Positions 51,201 to 63,440 of a stretch of 64,000 nucleotides of DNA are shown here, piece after piece. Location of the stretch: positions 46,287,010 through 46,351,009 of the forward strand of contig NC_031773.1 in assembly GCF_001522545.3 (NCBI RefSeq). Reading direction: 5' to 3'. Position 1 is the stretch's first letter. Every line of letters begins with the position of its first letter. Both the position numbers and the translations under genes were made by a program. Below the pieces are notes generated by a model. It had not been told where the DNA came from, searched no databases, and was given only the letters and a program-made list of their open reading frames with translations. Source of the stretch: Parus major (lineage: Eukaryota > Chordata > Aves > Passeriformes > Paridae).

Positions 51201-54200
51201 ACATCAGTTATGTTTACCAAAGGTAAGAAAATTCAGCCTGGGGGCAGGCAGATAATTCAACCTGAAGACATTACCACCATAACCTCAGAAAGAGAGAAAC
51301 TCCTATTTTATGGGAATCTGAAGCTCAGCTTCTGGAGGGCTCCAAAAGTGATGGAAGAATTTATCCTAATTTCTGGGGTGAGGGCTCAGATAAAAAATCA
51401 ACAAAAGCCATGCTCTGAACATTGGAAAGGAAGTCACACTGTGTTCTTCAGATGGGACCAGGTATGTGGAGAAAGGATGAGGCATTCCAAAACAAAGAAG
51501 GGTAATGAGATGTTTAAAAAGTAAAAATGGGATTTGTGTGATACATGTGACTGCTAAAATGGCTGGGGAGACAGAATGCAGATGAAGGGACAAGGTTTGG
51601 TGGTCAGCAAAGAAGGTGACCTGGCAGATCTAGAACAAGGAAGAAAATTACAATACATGGAGCTGAAATATAGTTGCTTTTTACAAAGAGAATAGCTAAT
51701 GGGAAGAGGCGCTCCTACAAAGAGGTCACCATCAGTTCATACAGCTATGTTGCTAGTTGCAAACACATCACGTCCTTCCTTAGTATAAAAGCAGCTGAAA
51801 AATTGGAAGTCTATAGTGCAAGCAGGTGACAAAGGCAAAATGGGTTTGGTTGGTAAATTCTGCAGAGATACCCACAAAGATCAGCTGAGGAGCTGGATGA
51901 ATGCTTCCATAAGTACCATACTAAACTAAAAGAAAATAAGAGAGAGCATCTAGGACCTGCTGTTTGAAAGCAGCAGCAAACAGAAAAGGAACAAAAAGCT
52001 ACCAGGATTCCCTCTGGAGCTCCCTAGAAAGCTTACCATTTTATTAAACCACAAGATTTCATGAAACCACCAAAGCCTTGACTCTACTTGCTGTATCTCA
52101 CATGTAGACAAACCCTTTCTTTAATCTCCTTGCTGTCTTTCAAACAAAACAGTTAAAGAAAAACTGTTTCATTTCTGAAGAACCCTCAATCAATGCCACC
52201 CTTGTCTTATTCCCAGAGCACGGTGATGCAGAAGCCACACAGCCACTGGGACCTGCTGACTAACAAGGGCAGCAGCATAGAGCCAGGCATCTCTGTAGGA
52301 TCACAGAAGGACACAGGATGCTCCTCTGCAGCAAACCTCAGGACAGTAGCATGCCTAGGGCTACAGCATGTGCATTCAGAGAATCAGGGGAAACATGGAA
52401 GGGTCACTACTTCAGCCTGCACAAATGCAACTGTTAGCCATGGCCTCAGCAGTATTACCCTAACACTCAACCCAGTCTTTGAAAACTCACCTCTTCTCCA
52501 AACAGAAGTGGCCCACTTCTTGTCTCCCCAGCAAGCTCCAGCTTCCAAAAAAGCTTTGTTTTTCAGGTGTCTTTATAAACACACACCATCCCTGGTCCAC
52601 TGCTGCTTCTCCCAATCCAAAAATAATGTGTGTAGCAGCAGGATTTCATTTGGGAAGGAACAGAAAAGCAATTTCAAACCAAACGTGTCTTTAAAACACT
52701 TCTCAGATCTGGCTGTCAGGCCTCTAGCAACCAGGACAGTTGTCTAGAGCTTGTTATTAGGTCATAAATTACCTAGCCAAGAGCACCACAACCACAAGGA
52801 GTCAAAGAAAAACACTAATAAAAAAAAAATGAGAAAATAAACCAACCCAGTTGTTTTTCCCTACCACTAAAATGCCCAAGTAGCAAAGTTACAGAATAAC
52901 ATTACAGTGAGATTTTCCAAGAGGCTTGATATGAAATTGTATTACAAATCCAAGTATTTCTGAACCGTCAGTTCTCTTCCAGTTCAGACCAGTATTCTAT
53001 AATACATAACTTCTCAGTGGTACTGCAAATCTCAGACCAGTTCTCAAAAAACCCCAAAGTGCTCTCATTAGAAACGTATCACATTATACTGTAAAAATTA
53101 GAGGAAAAACAGAAAAGATACAAATTAAACCTTGCATTTGCTTACCACTTGTTTTGGTATTTTAAAAGGATTTAAACAAGCAGTTGTGGAAACAGCTAGA
53201 TAGGCATAATTATCTTTACCTACCAAATGCATTTGCCAAGACAGGGACTATAATCATACCAGATGTCCAGGAGGGAGTATATTTAGAAACAAGTTCATTT
53301 TCATCTGGTAGCAGAGCTTGGATCTGTTGAGAAATGTTATCTTCCATTCAAATTAATATCTAACCATATAAATTTTTATGACAGATCAAAACATAACTAA
53401 GCTATTTTTTTAAAACTCAGAAATAATTTCAAAAGGTTTCTACAGAATTATTCTGTCTCAATAATTTCAAAATTATACCTTCAGATTTCAGTGGGTTTCA
53501 TATATACCTATAAAGACGACTGTCATTTTAACCTAAAATCTTAAACTTGCATATTTCAAAACACTCAAACTGAAGAGGAAAAAAAAAATACCAAAACTAG
53601 ACTGACCTTTTTGTTAAGCTGTGGAAAAATATAAGACCATTGCAATCCACACTGTCCCACTAATTTATTCAGGTATGGAAACAGTTATCCTTCTGGACAA
53701 AGAAAGTGAAAAAAAAAAAAAAAAAAAGAAAAAAGAAACAAAACCATTAAAATATCCACACAGAATTATCATTTGGAATCAACATTTTGGATGGCCCACT
53801 GGAAACCAAGCTAAGACCCTATTTTAGAAAAACATCAAAGCAGCCATTGCTTAGTAAAAGAAAGTGGGGTTTCAACATGTGTGAGCTCAGAAAAAGACTT
53901 TGTAGTCTCTACTCCTAAACAACTCTCATCATGGCTTCCAGTAATAAAAGAAACCTCTTAGGAATTCAGAAAGCATACAGTGCTACTGGATAGATCTGTT
54001 AGATCTGTTGGTCTGATTCTTCTGTCGATTTTGATTTCTCTGTTTCTTCTTGTTCGTTTTTAATTTGAATGACAGCAACTCAAAACAATCTCAAAGTTAA
54101 TGGAACCCAGTCAGTGAAGTTTTTAAAAAATATAAAAGACTGAAAGCAGCCTTATTTGAGGAGAATGAAGCTATGGACTTAAGGAGATTATTTATATAAA

Positions 54201-54249
54201 AACTGAGAGGTTTTAAGGGGAAAAAAATATGCTAATTAGTAATTTGTTA
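48211..54249. other. Unique non-coding stretch, no gene seen
   Basis: About 6 kb, A/T-rich in its right half. The window's longest frame (184 codons, plus, 52193-52747) lies here. It has no signal peptide, domain or family likeness, and its residue make-up reflects local composition. A frame of 153 codons at 51063-51524 spans a good splice-donor match (AAAG|GTAAGA, GT at 51222). A poly-A tract of 19 A followed by an A-rich tail occupies 53709-53738, with no SINE or retrocopy body recognised upstream. Confidence 0.5.
53709..53738 (+). repeat. Poly-A / A-rich tract
   Basis: Nineteen consecutive A residues (53709-53727) are followed by GAAAAAAGAAA. It could be the tail of an old retrocopy or simply a homopolymer; no source sequence is recognisable upstream. 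Confidence 0.9.
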
Positions 54250-54550
54250 ACTCCAGGGTTCTGATGGAGGGGTCTTGGGTTTGCCTTTAAGGATCTGACC
54301 GTTTGTCCCATGAATTTTTAGGGGTGCCAATACGAAAGAAGGCCAAGAGATGGCAGCATTGGTAAAGCATCTCACGGTTCAGCCTCTCCCGGCTCGGTGC
54401 TGAACCAGACCCCTTCAATTAATTGTTTCATTGCTGCTAAAACCCCAACCTCCAAAATGTTCCGATTAAGTATTCCCTGAATTGCTGTCGATTGGCAGAT
54501 CTTGTTTATGTGTGGTACAAATGTAAACTGGTAAAAAATATAAGTATTAG
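54250..54550. promoter_or_regulatory. CpG-containing hairpin block in A/T-rich DNA, putative conserved element
   Basis: In an A/T-rich neighbourhood this block holds several CpGs and a perfect 8-base stem GGTTCAGC/GCTGAACC (54376-54383 and 54399-54406) around a 15-base G/C-rich loop. Retention of CpGs in otherwise CpG-depleted DNA suggests selection or a relatively recent insertion. It could be an exapted element, a structured RNA or chance. No tRNA-like or known ncRNA fold was recognised. Confidence 0.3.
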
Positions 54551-57500
54551 AAAAGAGAGAATTACTATTCTTCTTACCAGAACACAGGCCAGCTGCCAGT
54601 CACACTCCTGTTACATGTACAATAAAGATAGCAATTCCTCATGGTAGGCCCCCAATATTCCAGTCAAAACTCTATCGAATTGTACACTTGCTGCAAAAGC
54701 ATAAATTGAAAGGCAGTCCTTGTGAAAATAAATTTACAATGTAGATTAGGATACAAAATGAGAACTCAATCACTGAAACTGAGAGCAGAAGGATTGCAAA
54801 GGTAATACAGAGAAATTATTCTACATAGGGTACTCCACTCTCATATAAATTTTGTAAAATAACCCTGCACTTAACAAATTGCAGTGTTTGGAATTATAAA
54901 CTAACTGGGAGAAAAATTTTTAAAATATCACATGCAGTTATCTCTGGCAAAGAGACTGCTGGGTTCCTGCACTGTTTCTTGAAAACCTGAAATCCTAACT
55001 GCTCATAATGTGTGACTCTATTTCTTCATGTAAGACACAAACACTCTTAACAACAAAGCAGTGCTGGGTTAATTTCCAACTGCTATGACATCATTCTAAT
55101 TCCAAGGCACTTCACACATTTCATAATGGTATCCTCAACACCTGAGAGTGCTTCTAGCTCTAATTACAAAGAAATATCCCAAGAATGCATACTATACAGA
55201 CCTGATTTTTCCTGATCAATGGCATTAAAGCTATTTTAACACAAAAAAATGATAACTCATAACCCACACCACATTGGATTAACTGCAAAAAAGAGGCCAT
55301 TGGACTCCTCTTCTTCCATATTTATCTTCTCCTGGAAACACACCACAAATCTTTGAAATGGTGAAAAGACTTTTGGAGTGTCCACACTGCCAAAACACTA
55401 AAGGGTGTTTTCTTTCAGAAAGACTATTTTAATTGCCTGAACTATTCTGCAGAAAAGCCAAAATGTTTGTGAACACTGGTCAAATGTTGGGGTTTTTTAA
55501 AGTGAGAACAGGTTTCTCTCACTTTTTTTGATAAAACAGTTTGAATAACCATCAGTTGCTCTAAAACTAGTTGGATTTATTCACATAGAAATAAAAAACC
55601 AACAATTTTTACCAAAATATTCTCTTACACAGAAACTGGGGAGGTACATTTTACCATAATACTGGTGAAAACAGAGATTTGCTCCTTCTACAACATGAAA
55701 GTACATTTTGTACACAGCATAACTGCTGAATAAAAAATAATTTTAAGAGATTATCCACTTTACAAAGGTTTTTCTTTGGTTTTATAAGACCGGTGCTTCC
55801 CAAACAGAAATGAAAGAAAGTTAATGTGGCACATAAAACTAAGCACTTTTTCAAAAACTTAGTAAAATACAATCTTAATTAAAAAGAAAAAAGTCTTCTC
55901 TCTATTCCTGGAAAGAGAATGATTTTATTTTTACTAAAAAAGTAAATATAATGCTCCCCAGGGCTAGTGTCCCACTTATTTTAATAATGCTTTAAAACAA
56001 TAAGGTAATCCTATGTCGATGTCTTCACTATTTAAACATTAGAAAATGCCAGGCCTTTGCTCACATGCACATGTAACCCTGTTCTTTAAAGTGACATTAT
56101 TACTGCTGTTCAAACTTAAATTATTTCTTAGTTACATATTTAATAATATGCTGATTATGGTATTTCTTTTTAAAAGCCCACTACATACCTGCTACCCTGT
56201 AATTTCTTCAACTTAAATGACACTAACTTTTTCTTTCATCACTCTATTTTTTACTAAGATCATTTCTTGCTTTATAAGAAAACATTTTGCAGCTCTGCAA
56301 GGTAAGAATCTGTTTCAGAGTAACTGAGATGTGTTTATGTGGTGAGATTTTTTTCTTAGGGAAGAGTCCTTTGGTCTCACAGAAAAGCAGCTACCAATAT
56401 GTTGAAAGCTGGGAGTTGAACATACCTTAAATGAATATGAAACAGTGCTAAATAGAATCTAACAGATAAATTATTCATAGAAACAATGTTACTAGAGACT
56501 GAAATTATTCATCACTGAAATCTTTAATTCAAGAATGACTATTACTTTGAAATTTTAAGGGGAAATTATTGAGCTTGATTTTAAAAAGTATGGAGGGCAG
56601 TTCTACAGTCCGCTGAAACCGGAGGTCAAAAATATGTTCCTTACATATCTAACTTTAAAACGTATTATGATAAGCGTAATTCTCAAGATGACATATTTTA
56701 ATTTCCTAGTCACAGATTCCCACATTCATTTCACCAGCACTTATGTGGGCAGTTGCACATCTTTCCTTTCACTGTTGTTCCACAGCTGTCTCGTAAGCAG
56801 AGAAATATGCAACACCATTAAGCAATCTTGTCCAAAAGCTTATGCCTGCCTCAGAACATCCTATTGCCTTACACAGATACAAGAAAACACACCCCAAGTT
56901 ATTCAGATCTTGCATACTGTGCCTTCTTCATTTGTAATACAGGAAAAAGAAGACATTGTGAAGTTACGCAGATATAGGTGGTCAAAATTCCCAGGAGCAC
57001 ATGGACCTTCACCTTTTCACACAGGTGAACAAGGTTTCAGCCTCACAAATCTCCAGCAATTATTTATGCAATTATTCAAATAAGCAGTGTTTAAACTCAA
57101 GTATTTTCAAATGGGCAGAATTCATCTCAGGTGACCTGGGCCAACCAAAACTGAAAAACACACCTGTTGTGATGCTTCCAAAAATGATGATGAGGACACG
57201 GGCAACACTTGAAGTCTCAGCCATTTGTGCTATAAATAACAGCAAACTATCCCACAAGCAAATTTATTTCATTTGACTAGTTTTATTTTTTAGATATTAC
57301 AGGTGCTGGCCATGAGAGAATTCTGTATTGTTAAATAAAGCTTTTTAAAGCATAATATCATGTCCAGTAGGTTGTTATGCTACATCTTGCTGGAGATTTT
57401 TTCCTATGCCCACCTTCCTACTGTCTCTTAGCTGTTATTGCAATCATCAGTTGTTAATGCAATCCTAGTCACGGGTCTTTCATGAAGAACTCACTACTTT

Positions 57501-60500
57501 TTCCATCTAAGTATTTTCACTTTCATAATGTCAGGATACAAAATTCTTGTGTCATATCATTCCCCACAAGAACAACAGTGCTGTCTTCAAAATCATAGAA
57601 TATTTTCAAACTCCCATCCTTTTAGTATAGTCTTTTATTTTTTAGCTTTAGGGAAGGGAATGCACCCTCATACCAAACCTTAAATCACACACAAAAATAT
57701 TTCCTTCCTACTGGCTACTCCAGATAGAACCATGACTGTTCTGCTGAGGATTATGAAGTTTTATATTCTATTTTTTTTTCAACTCTCACTTCTCTTTTGC
57801 ATCTTTCCATCCTCCTGTTCTCTTCCACTTTAACTTACAGCTGAACCCAGGAGCTGTGAACCATTCCCAGATTCCCACAGTCAAGAAGAGCTAAAAAGAT
57901 GTTGTGAGGACAAGGAGCTATTCCAAGTATCTCACAGTAATCTCTAACCTCAACTTTTGTTCTCTTTTTTTCCTGAAGCAGGGTCACAAGAATAAAACTC
58001 ATGAAGAATATAAAAGTGAATAAAAGCACTGCCATAAAGGGCAGCCTAACAAACAGCCCACCATGTGTGGGTCTCCCACTCATCTTCACAGAAGGCAGCA
58101 TAAGGAGTCCCTGCACAAAGCACACTCTTCTGCTTACAGAGAAGTAGTTACCTGGCTTCAAGCAGACAAATGGTAAGAATTATTATGTGACTCATGCAAT
58201 ATAATCACAGAGAATCACCACACAGGCAAGTGTGTCACCTTCATTGGCCACCAGTAACAAAGAAAATTATCTACATTTCCTGTTTTGGTAGTTGAGGTCT
58301 AACACAGGCAAGAGGAAGACCAAAACCACGTAGCAGATGATGAGTTTTTCCTGCATTGAGCAACATAAATCAGTCTGGTTGGCAAATGACTTAAAACCTT
58401 TCACATAAGAACATCAATAAAGTGCCCTTAAGGTGCTCCCTTGACTCTTAAACTGAAGACGTGAATGACTTGATGCTGCAAGCATGGGTGCAGACTCTGT
58501 TGCACGCCCTCCCACCTCTCCCTGCTCACCAAGACACTTGGAAAGAGACAGAGAGCACAGTCTGTCTTCTTGTGGTTACCAGAGCAGTAAATGAGGTGAG
58601 GGTCAATAAAACAGACAGCAGTTGAGACAGACACTCCATCATCTAACAGACAAGACTTACTGGATACACAGGATACAACCATACAAAACAAAGCAATATG
58701 GGGTTTCCATTATCCAATAATGTTATCCATTATCCATTGCTAAAAAGATCTCACTAATCCTAGCTATCAGATATCCCAGAAGTCTTGAGAAGGCAGAGAT
58801 GGTAGAATGCAGAGATCCACACAAATTCAGCTCTTTTATATTTGGTGTTCCTGAGTACTTACTTCTTGTTATATTTTTACTTAGTTCTTTCCCCTACTTC
58901 AGCACTTGTTTTTCTTGCCTCTTTTGTAAATCCTTACCAAGATACTCTCCTCAGCTCCTCCATCTCCTTCCATTCAGCTTAGAGGCTTTGAAATCACACA
59001 AGAGCAGCTTTTTGCTCTGGTTTACTTTGCTGGGCTAGTTCTGGATTGCTCAAGCCAACAGTCACACATTCCAACTACAGGTTGCACTGGCTGCGTTCGG
59101 GACTGCATGTAACAATTTTCTCTCTTGATTAATCTAGTCGTAGACTTTGGGATACTACAGTCTCCCTAGCTGTCATTCTAGAATGTCAGTCTTGTCTTTG
59201 GAACTATGTCTTAAATTACCATGAAAGAAATGTTATAGAGCGTGAAAAGTCAAAACATAGAATGTATGTGCCTGACTAATGCAAAGCCCTTAAGCTAATT
59301 GCCTGAAAGACAAGTGAAACATAAACTCTGAGTTGAACAACTGAACATAAACAACTCAAGCTCACAGGAGTTTGACTGTGAATGTATGAGAACACGCAAG
59401 AAAAAAGGTTATTTCATTTTCATCAAGCTCAAGAAAAGGGAGTGATATGAAATATGTCAATTTAAGGACAGGAAAGCACAATCACTTTCCAAGACCTTAT
59501 TCTGGTTTTAATAGAAAATTCCCACTCTCTCCGGATTTAGAAATTGTCCTCTTTTTCTGAAAGTCACACAATGCTGCAGGAAAGTATAGGAACAACATTA
59601 CTAGTCCTATGTAAGCAGCTGTACGGGAGCATGCCAGGACACTTTCTTGTACTGCCAGCAACCAGCAAGTGTATTCAGCTCTCAGCAAGCATCCTTTGTC
59701 AGAGATCTGCAGGCTTCATCACTTGCCAAGAGACAATTTCAAACTCGATTTTTCCAGTTCCTTACCTCCTGTTCATTCACCTTCTCATCTCTCCTGCATC
59801 TCAACTTTCATCCCATTTCAACTCTCAGCTCTCCTGCAGATCACTTTGCACTACCTGATCAATATATTCTGCTTTCAAGCTTCCTGAACATAACTGAACA
59901 CTTCCCCAGGAAAGCTTATCAGAAAAAAACTCAGGAAATTAGACCTCCTCTTTTTCCAATACTTACTCCTGCACTTTTAATCCACATTTTTGTGACAAAG
60001 TTAGATTCATGAATGAAATGTTATGTTTCTTTCACTTGAAATATAGCGCAGAAAAAACGGAGGACTACGTCTGCTCCTGTGTATATTTTTCAGCCAACAT
60101 TTCACTGACCATCTTGAGGATTTTAAAGTATTTCAAGACATTTCAGAATGACACTAATCTAAAAAGGATGATGCAGATGATGCAGAAGAACCCCAAGACA
60201 AATTCTTGATATCCTCTAAACCTAGGTTTCCAGGAATATTATCTGACTTTCACACAGGGATTCAAACACCTGTTCTACTTCAAATCTGTGCTAATTTTTG
60301 TAATCATGGCAAATTCACACATCAGTATGAAACAAAATTTTTACATACACTTACACATGTGAATTTGGAACTTGCAGTCTTTCTGAGTACTGGTTTCAAG
60401 TTATTTTTTTTTACTATACTAGTACATTTCATAGTTTCTTACTCATTTAACTATAACATCTGTTATGGGCATAATAACTAAAACTTTGGCAAGTACACAG

Positions 60501-60687
60501 AACCAAACTGGCAGAGGTGCACTTGGCAGAAGGAATCTCCTGCAGCTTTGTATGAGACCACCCTGACCTAAAGCTGTGGCCAACTCTCTCAGTCGCCTGC
60601 CAAAGCCTAAGGTCCTATGAAACTCTAGAATAATCCAAGGCACTTTTGAAGCCTGCAAGCATAGTCTACCTGATCTCCATTAGATCC
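54551..60687. other. A/T-rich unique non-coding stretch, no gene seen
   Basis: About 6.1 kb. Frames of up to 149 codons (56634-57083 plus) and a 108-codon minus frame with one hydrophobic segment (57835-58161) are present but unrecognisable. An AATAAA occurs at about 57335 without an associated gene. No repeat was recognised with confidence. Confidence 0.5.
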
Positions 60688-61133
60688 TGTCCTGGTTCCA
60701 GCCAGGAAAGGGTTATTTTTTTATAATAACCACGAGGAGGCATGGCTAGGACACAGAGGTTATTCTATATCATCTCATGTTACTGCCAGGGGTGAGGGAA
60801 GGGACTCTGTTATGGAGAGGAGTTCCTTCCAGTCAAGAATATGTGGTAGGGGTAGTCATCCAGTGTTTGGGTTCCTTTGTGAATAATTTCTTTTCTTGTA
60901 CCCTTTGTCATCAGTATTGGTGCTGTTACTGTTCATTTTCTTATCTCATTGCTGTTTCCAGTAAATTGTTGTCATTTCAACACATGATCTTTGCCTTTTG
61001 TGCCTCCAATTCTCATCTCTATTGTGCCACAGGAGGGAGGGGGTGGGGAAAAGTGAGGGAGCAAGAGAGTGGTGCATGGTTTGGAAAGTCTGGTGGGGGC
61101 ACTGAATTGGGGTTTCCATTCCTAAACCACAAC
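60688..61133 (+). mobile_element. Solo LTR of an ERVL-like endogenous retrovirus (short form)
   Basis: This ~446-base element starts TGTCCTGGTTCCAGCCAGG and ends CCTAAACCACAAC, the termini of the common avian ERVL-like LTRs. Inside, 'ctgttactgttcattttctt' and 'tttcaacacatgatctttgc' correspond to the poly(A)-region and 'ctcaacccatgag' blocks of that family. The poly(A) signal has decayed, and a G-rich 3' part precedes the end. Only a partial flanking match (ATCC on both sides) remains of a target duplication. No internal retroviral genes are present. Confidence 0.82.
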
Positions 61134-62233
61134 TAATCCTTAGAGGGTTGCCAAAAATATATATGCAACACTTGTATCAATTTATTTGTTCATCCAAACC
61201 AAAATAGTGTGGTTTTCTGGCTATTTGTCTTTTACTGAAAAGCAAAAAGTGGATGAGTGCAAAAACCAGATTAATTAATTCAACTGAAAATCAGTTTTCA
61301 ATCAAGTTATCAATACTTCATAAAATTAGCAAATAATGACTTTTCCAATTCCAGTTGAGCTTAAACTCATTAAACACCAAAGAATAATCCCGTTCACCTC
61401 CCCACCTGTCTCTTGACACTATTTCCTGTTGCTGCCCTTGGGCTGCCATTACTGTTTGCACTCCTCACAGTCAGGAAAACTAGGCTAGCAAAAGAAAAAC
61501 AAACTTTCAACCGGAGTGACACCCTCAAGCAAGACATCACATAGCAACAGGCATATGAGTGGCACATGGGAAGAGGTGGGAAGAAGCGGCAGAAGACAGC
61601 AGGAGAAGGAAAGCCAGTCTGCTCCTTTCAACAGCAGCTCATACTTCTGCCAGGTTAAAACAGCAGTGCAGTGACAAGTCTAAACCATTTTGAACAAAGG
61701 AGGGAGGCTTCTTTCAGGAACATTTCTTTCCTTTAAAATTTCAATAGTAGGATGTTTGTTTGCTAAAGGGAAAGTATTCAGTTATGACAAAGTATGGAAA
61801 AACAACACATGTTTAAAAATCCCACTGTTATGTCAGGGTAGATCTGAGTGCACCTAATGGGGTGACAATTTTGAAGAATTATCATAAAATAATCCAGGAC
61901 AATTGAAAATCTATTTGACATACAGCTTTCCTAAAGGATTGTTTCTGGTTTACCAGTAAATTGTATTTTCTGAGAATATATATTCTCAACTCAGAAAAAA
62001 CATGGGCATTCTCTTCATAAAAAATACAATTGCTGAATGCTTGCTTTGCTTTTTAAACGGAAATGTTGGGACAGAATTATTTGAGTTTTTATTACATTTC
62101 TTCTTCACCCTATATTCTCTGAAGCATTTTTTCACTTATCTTTTACGTTGATTCAATTTTCCCTTTACTTCTACAGAAAAAAAAGTTTCAATTTGCTACT
62201 TTCTTATAACTCAAAATCTCTGTCATTCCTTAT
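61134..62233. other. Sequence between two same-orientation LTRs
   Basis: About 1.1 kb of A/T-rich sequence. No primer-binding site follows the left LTR and no polypurine tract precedes the right one. No gag/pol-like frame exists, so it does not look like retroviral interior. It includes the perfect 18-base palindrome at 61971-61988. Confidence 0.55.
61971..61988. repeat. Perfect 18-base palindrome
   Basis: TGAGAATATATATTCTCA equals its own reverse complement. It could extrude as a small cruciform or bind a dimeric factor; no function is known. Confidence 0.9.
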
Positions 62234-63029
62234 TGTCCTAGTTTTACTTGAGGGTGTTGGGAAGGGGGCAGAGCCTAGCACTGTGTGGGCATGGCTAGGT
62301 TGCTGTTCTGTATCCTGAAATCATTGGAGGGGGGGGGCATGGTTTTGCCGCGAAGCAAAATATGAATGAACACTATGAGTGTGTCATTTTGTTCCACTCC
62401 TTCTGCAGAGAACCTGCCAGCAACCAGCACTGTGGACTCTGCCCCTCTCTCCATGCTGCCCGTCCCTTCCCATCTCTCAGGAGAAATGCAGCTCCAAGTG
62501 GTGAACACCATCAAGCCTAGCTGAATGCTGCTTAAAGCAGGTGAACCCACAGAGCAGTGCAGTTCAGAAGCAGTCAGTCTGAGCAGAGCACAATAGTTCA
62601 GGGGTGGCATGGTCCAGCAGCATGGTCCAGATCAGGGCATTTTTCCACAGTTCTCCTGAGCTCAGAGGAGGAGAATTCCAGGCTGCAATAAGGGCTGTCA
62701 TTTTCCCCTTTTTCTCAGGAGACCACATGGTGCTAATGACGGATCATCCACCATCTTGTTTTTGTCTCAGGAGGCCGGGTGGAACTGAACAAAGCTGATA
62801 AGCACCTTTGTATGTGTAAATCACCCTCTCTTTTCTATACTTGTATTAATTGTTGCTGTTACTGTTTTGTATTATCACCCCATCTATTATCACCCACTCG
62901 ATGTTTACTTTAGTAGATTGGTATCTCAACCCAAGGGGTTGCATTTGTCCCTTTCAAACCAGGGAGGGGCAGGAAGAAGGGGAGTGGCTTATTTGAACTT
63001 TAATTCCCAACTGGTTTTAAACCACCACA
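62234..63029 (+). mobile_element. Solo LTR of an ERVL-like endogenous retrovirus
   Basis: This ~796-base element starts TGTCCTAGTTTTAC and ends AAACCACCACA, matching avian ERVL-like LTR termini. Its 3' half carries the family's 'ttgttgctgttactgttttg', 'ggtatctcaacccaaggggt' and final 'ggttttaaaccacc' blocks. It is longer than, but of the same general type and orientation as, the LTR at 60.7 kb. A nine-G run lies at 62329-62337. The flanking pentamers CTTAT and CTCAC agree at 3 of 5 positions, which could be a mutated target duplication. No retroviral genes are attached. Confidence 0.83.
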
Positions 63030-63099
63030 CTCACTCATTTTTACAGTTCTGTCCTTTACTTTCCTGAGTGCATCAATACTAACTGCCAACATGAAAAAC

Positions 63100-63147
63100 C
63101 AACATACAAAACCAACAACAAAAACAAAACCACAACAACAACAAATC
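63100..63147 (+). repeat. (CAA)n-like A/C-rich low-complexity tract
   Basis: The tract is made of CAA and CAAA units with CCA interruptions and lies just right of the LTR. It is a simple low-complexity sequence. Confidence 0.8.
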
Positions 63148-63194
63148 ATTCTTGCAGTTGTGGTCCTCCAGCTCAGGGCTCTGGTGGTCCCAGA

Positions 63195-63440
63195 GCCCAT
63201 CTTCAGTGTAGAAGTCTGAGGCAAAGAAATCATTAAACATCTTTGCCTAGTTCATGTCCCTGTTTTGGAAGTGACTGTCCTCATCAAGTAACTGGCCAAT
63301 GCTATTTCTGGTGTGCCTTTTGCTATTAGTATTTTTTAAGCCTTTTTTATTGTTTCCCACAATACTAGCCAGCTTCAACTCCAGTTCAACTAACAGCACT
63401 TCTGTACTCCTCCCATGTCACCTGATCTTGCTTCTAAATG
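63195..63440 (-). mobile_element. CR1-like LINE, open-reading-frame region fragment, antisense
   Basis: The plus strand shows blocks of the antisense avian CR1 coding region in order: 'gaagtctgaggcaaagaaat', a 'tcatcaagtaactgg' block, 'ttgtttcccacaatactagc', 'cagcttcaactccagttcaa', and 'gtactcctcccatgtcacct'. Unlike the other CR1 copies in the window it derives from the interior, not the 3' end. It is short, heavily mutated and no longer codes. The assignment is from recognition of block order, so family and limits are approximate. Confidence 0.55.

Noticed and set aside
51063..51524. 153-codon open frame spanning a good donor AAAG|GTAAGA
   Set aside because: No clear upstream acceptor or start context, and the residues are unrecognisable. 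Kept only as a note in the non-coding stretch.
52193..52747. 184-codon open frame, the longest in the window
   Set aside because: No domain, signal or family likeness and no splice or promoter context; a frame this long is plausible by chance in 64 kb read in six frames.
56634..57083. 149-codon open frame in A/T-rich DNA
   Set aside because: Cysteine-, serine- and threonine-rich with no recognisable domain; fits a chance frame.
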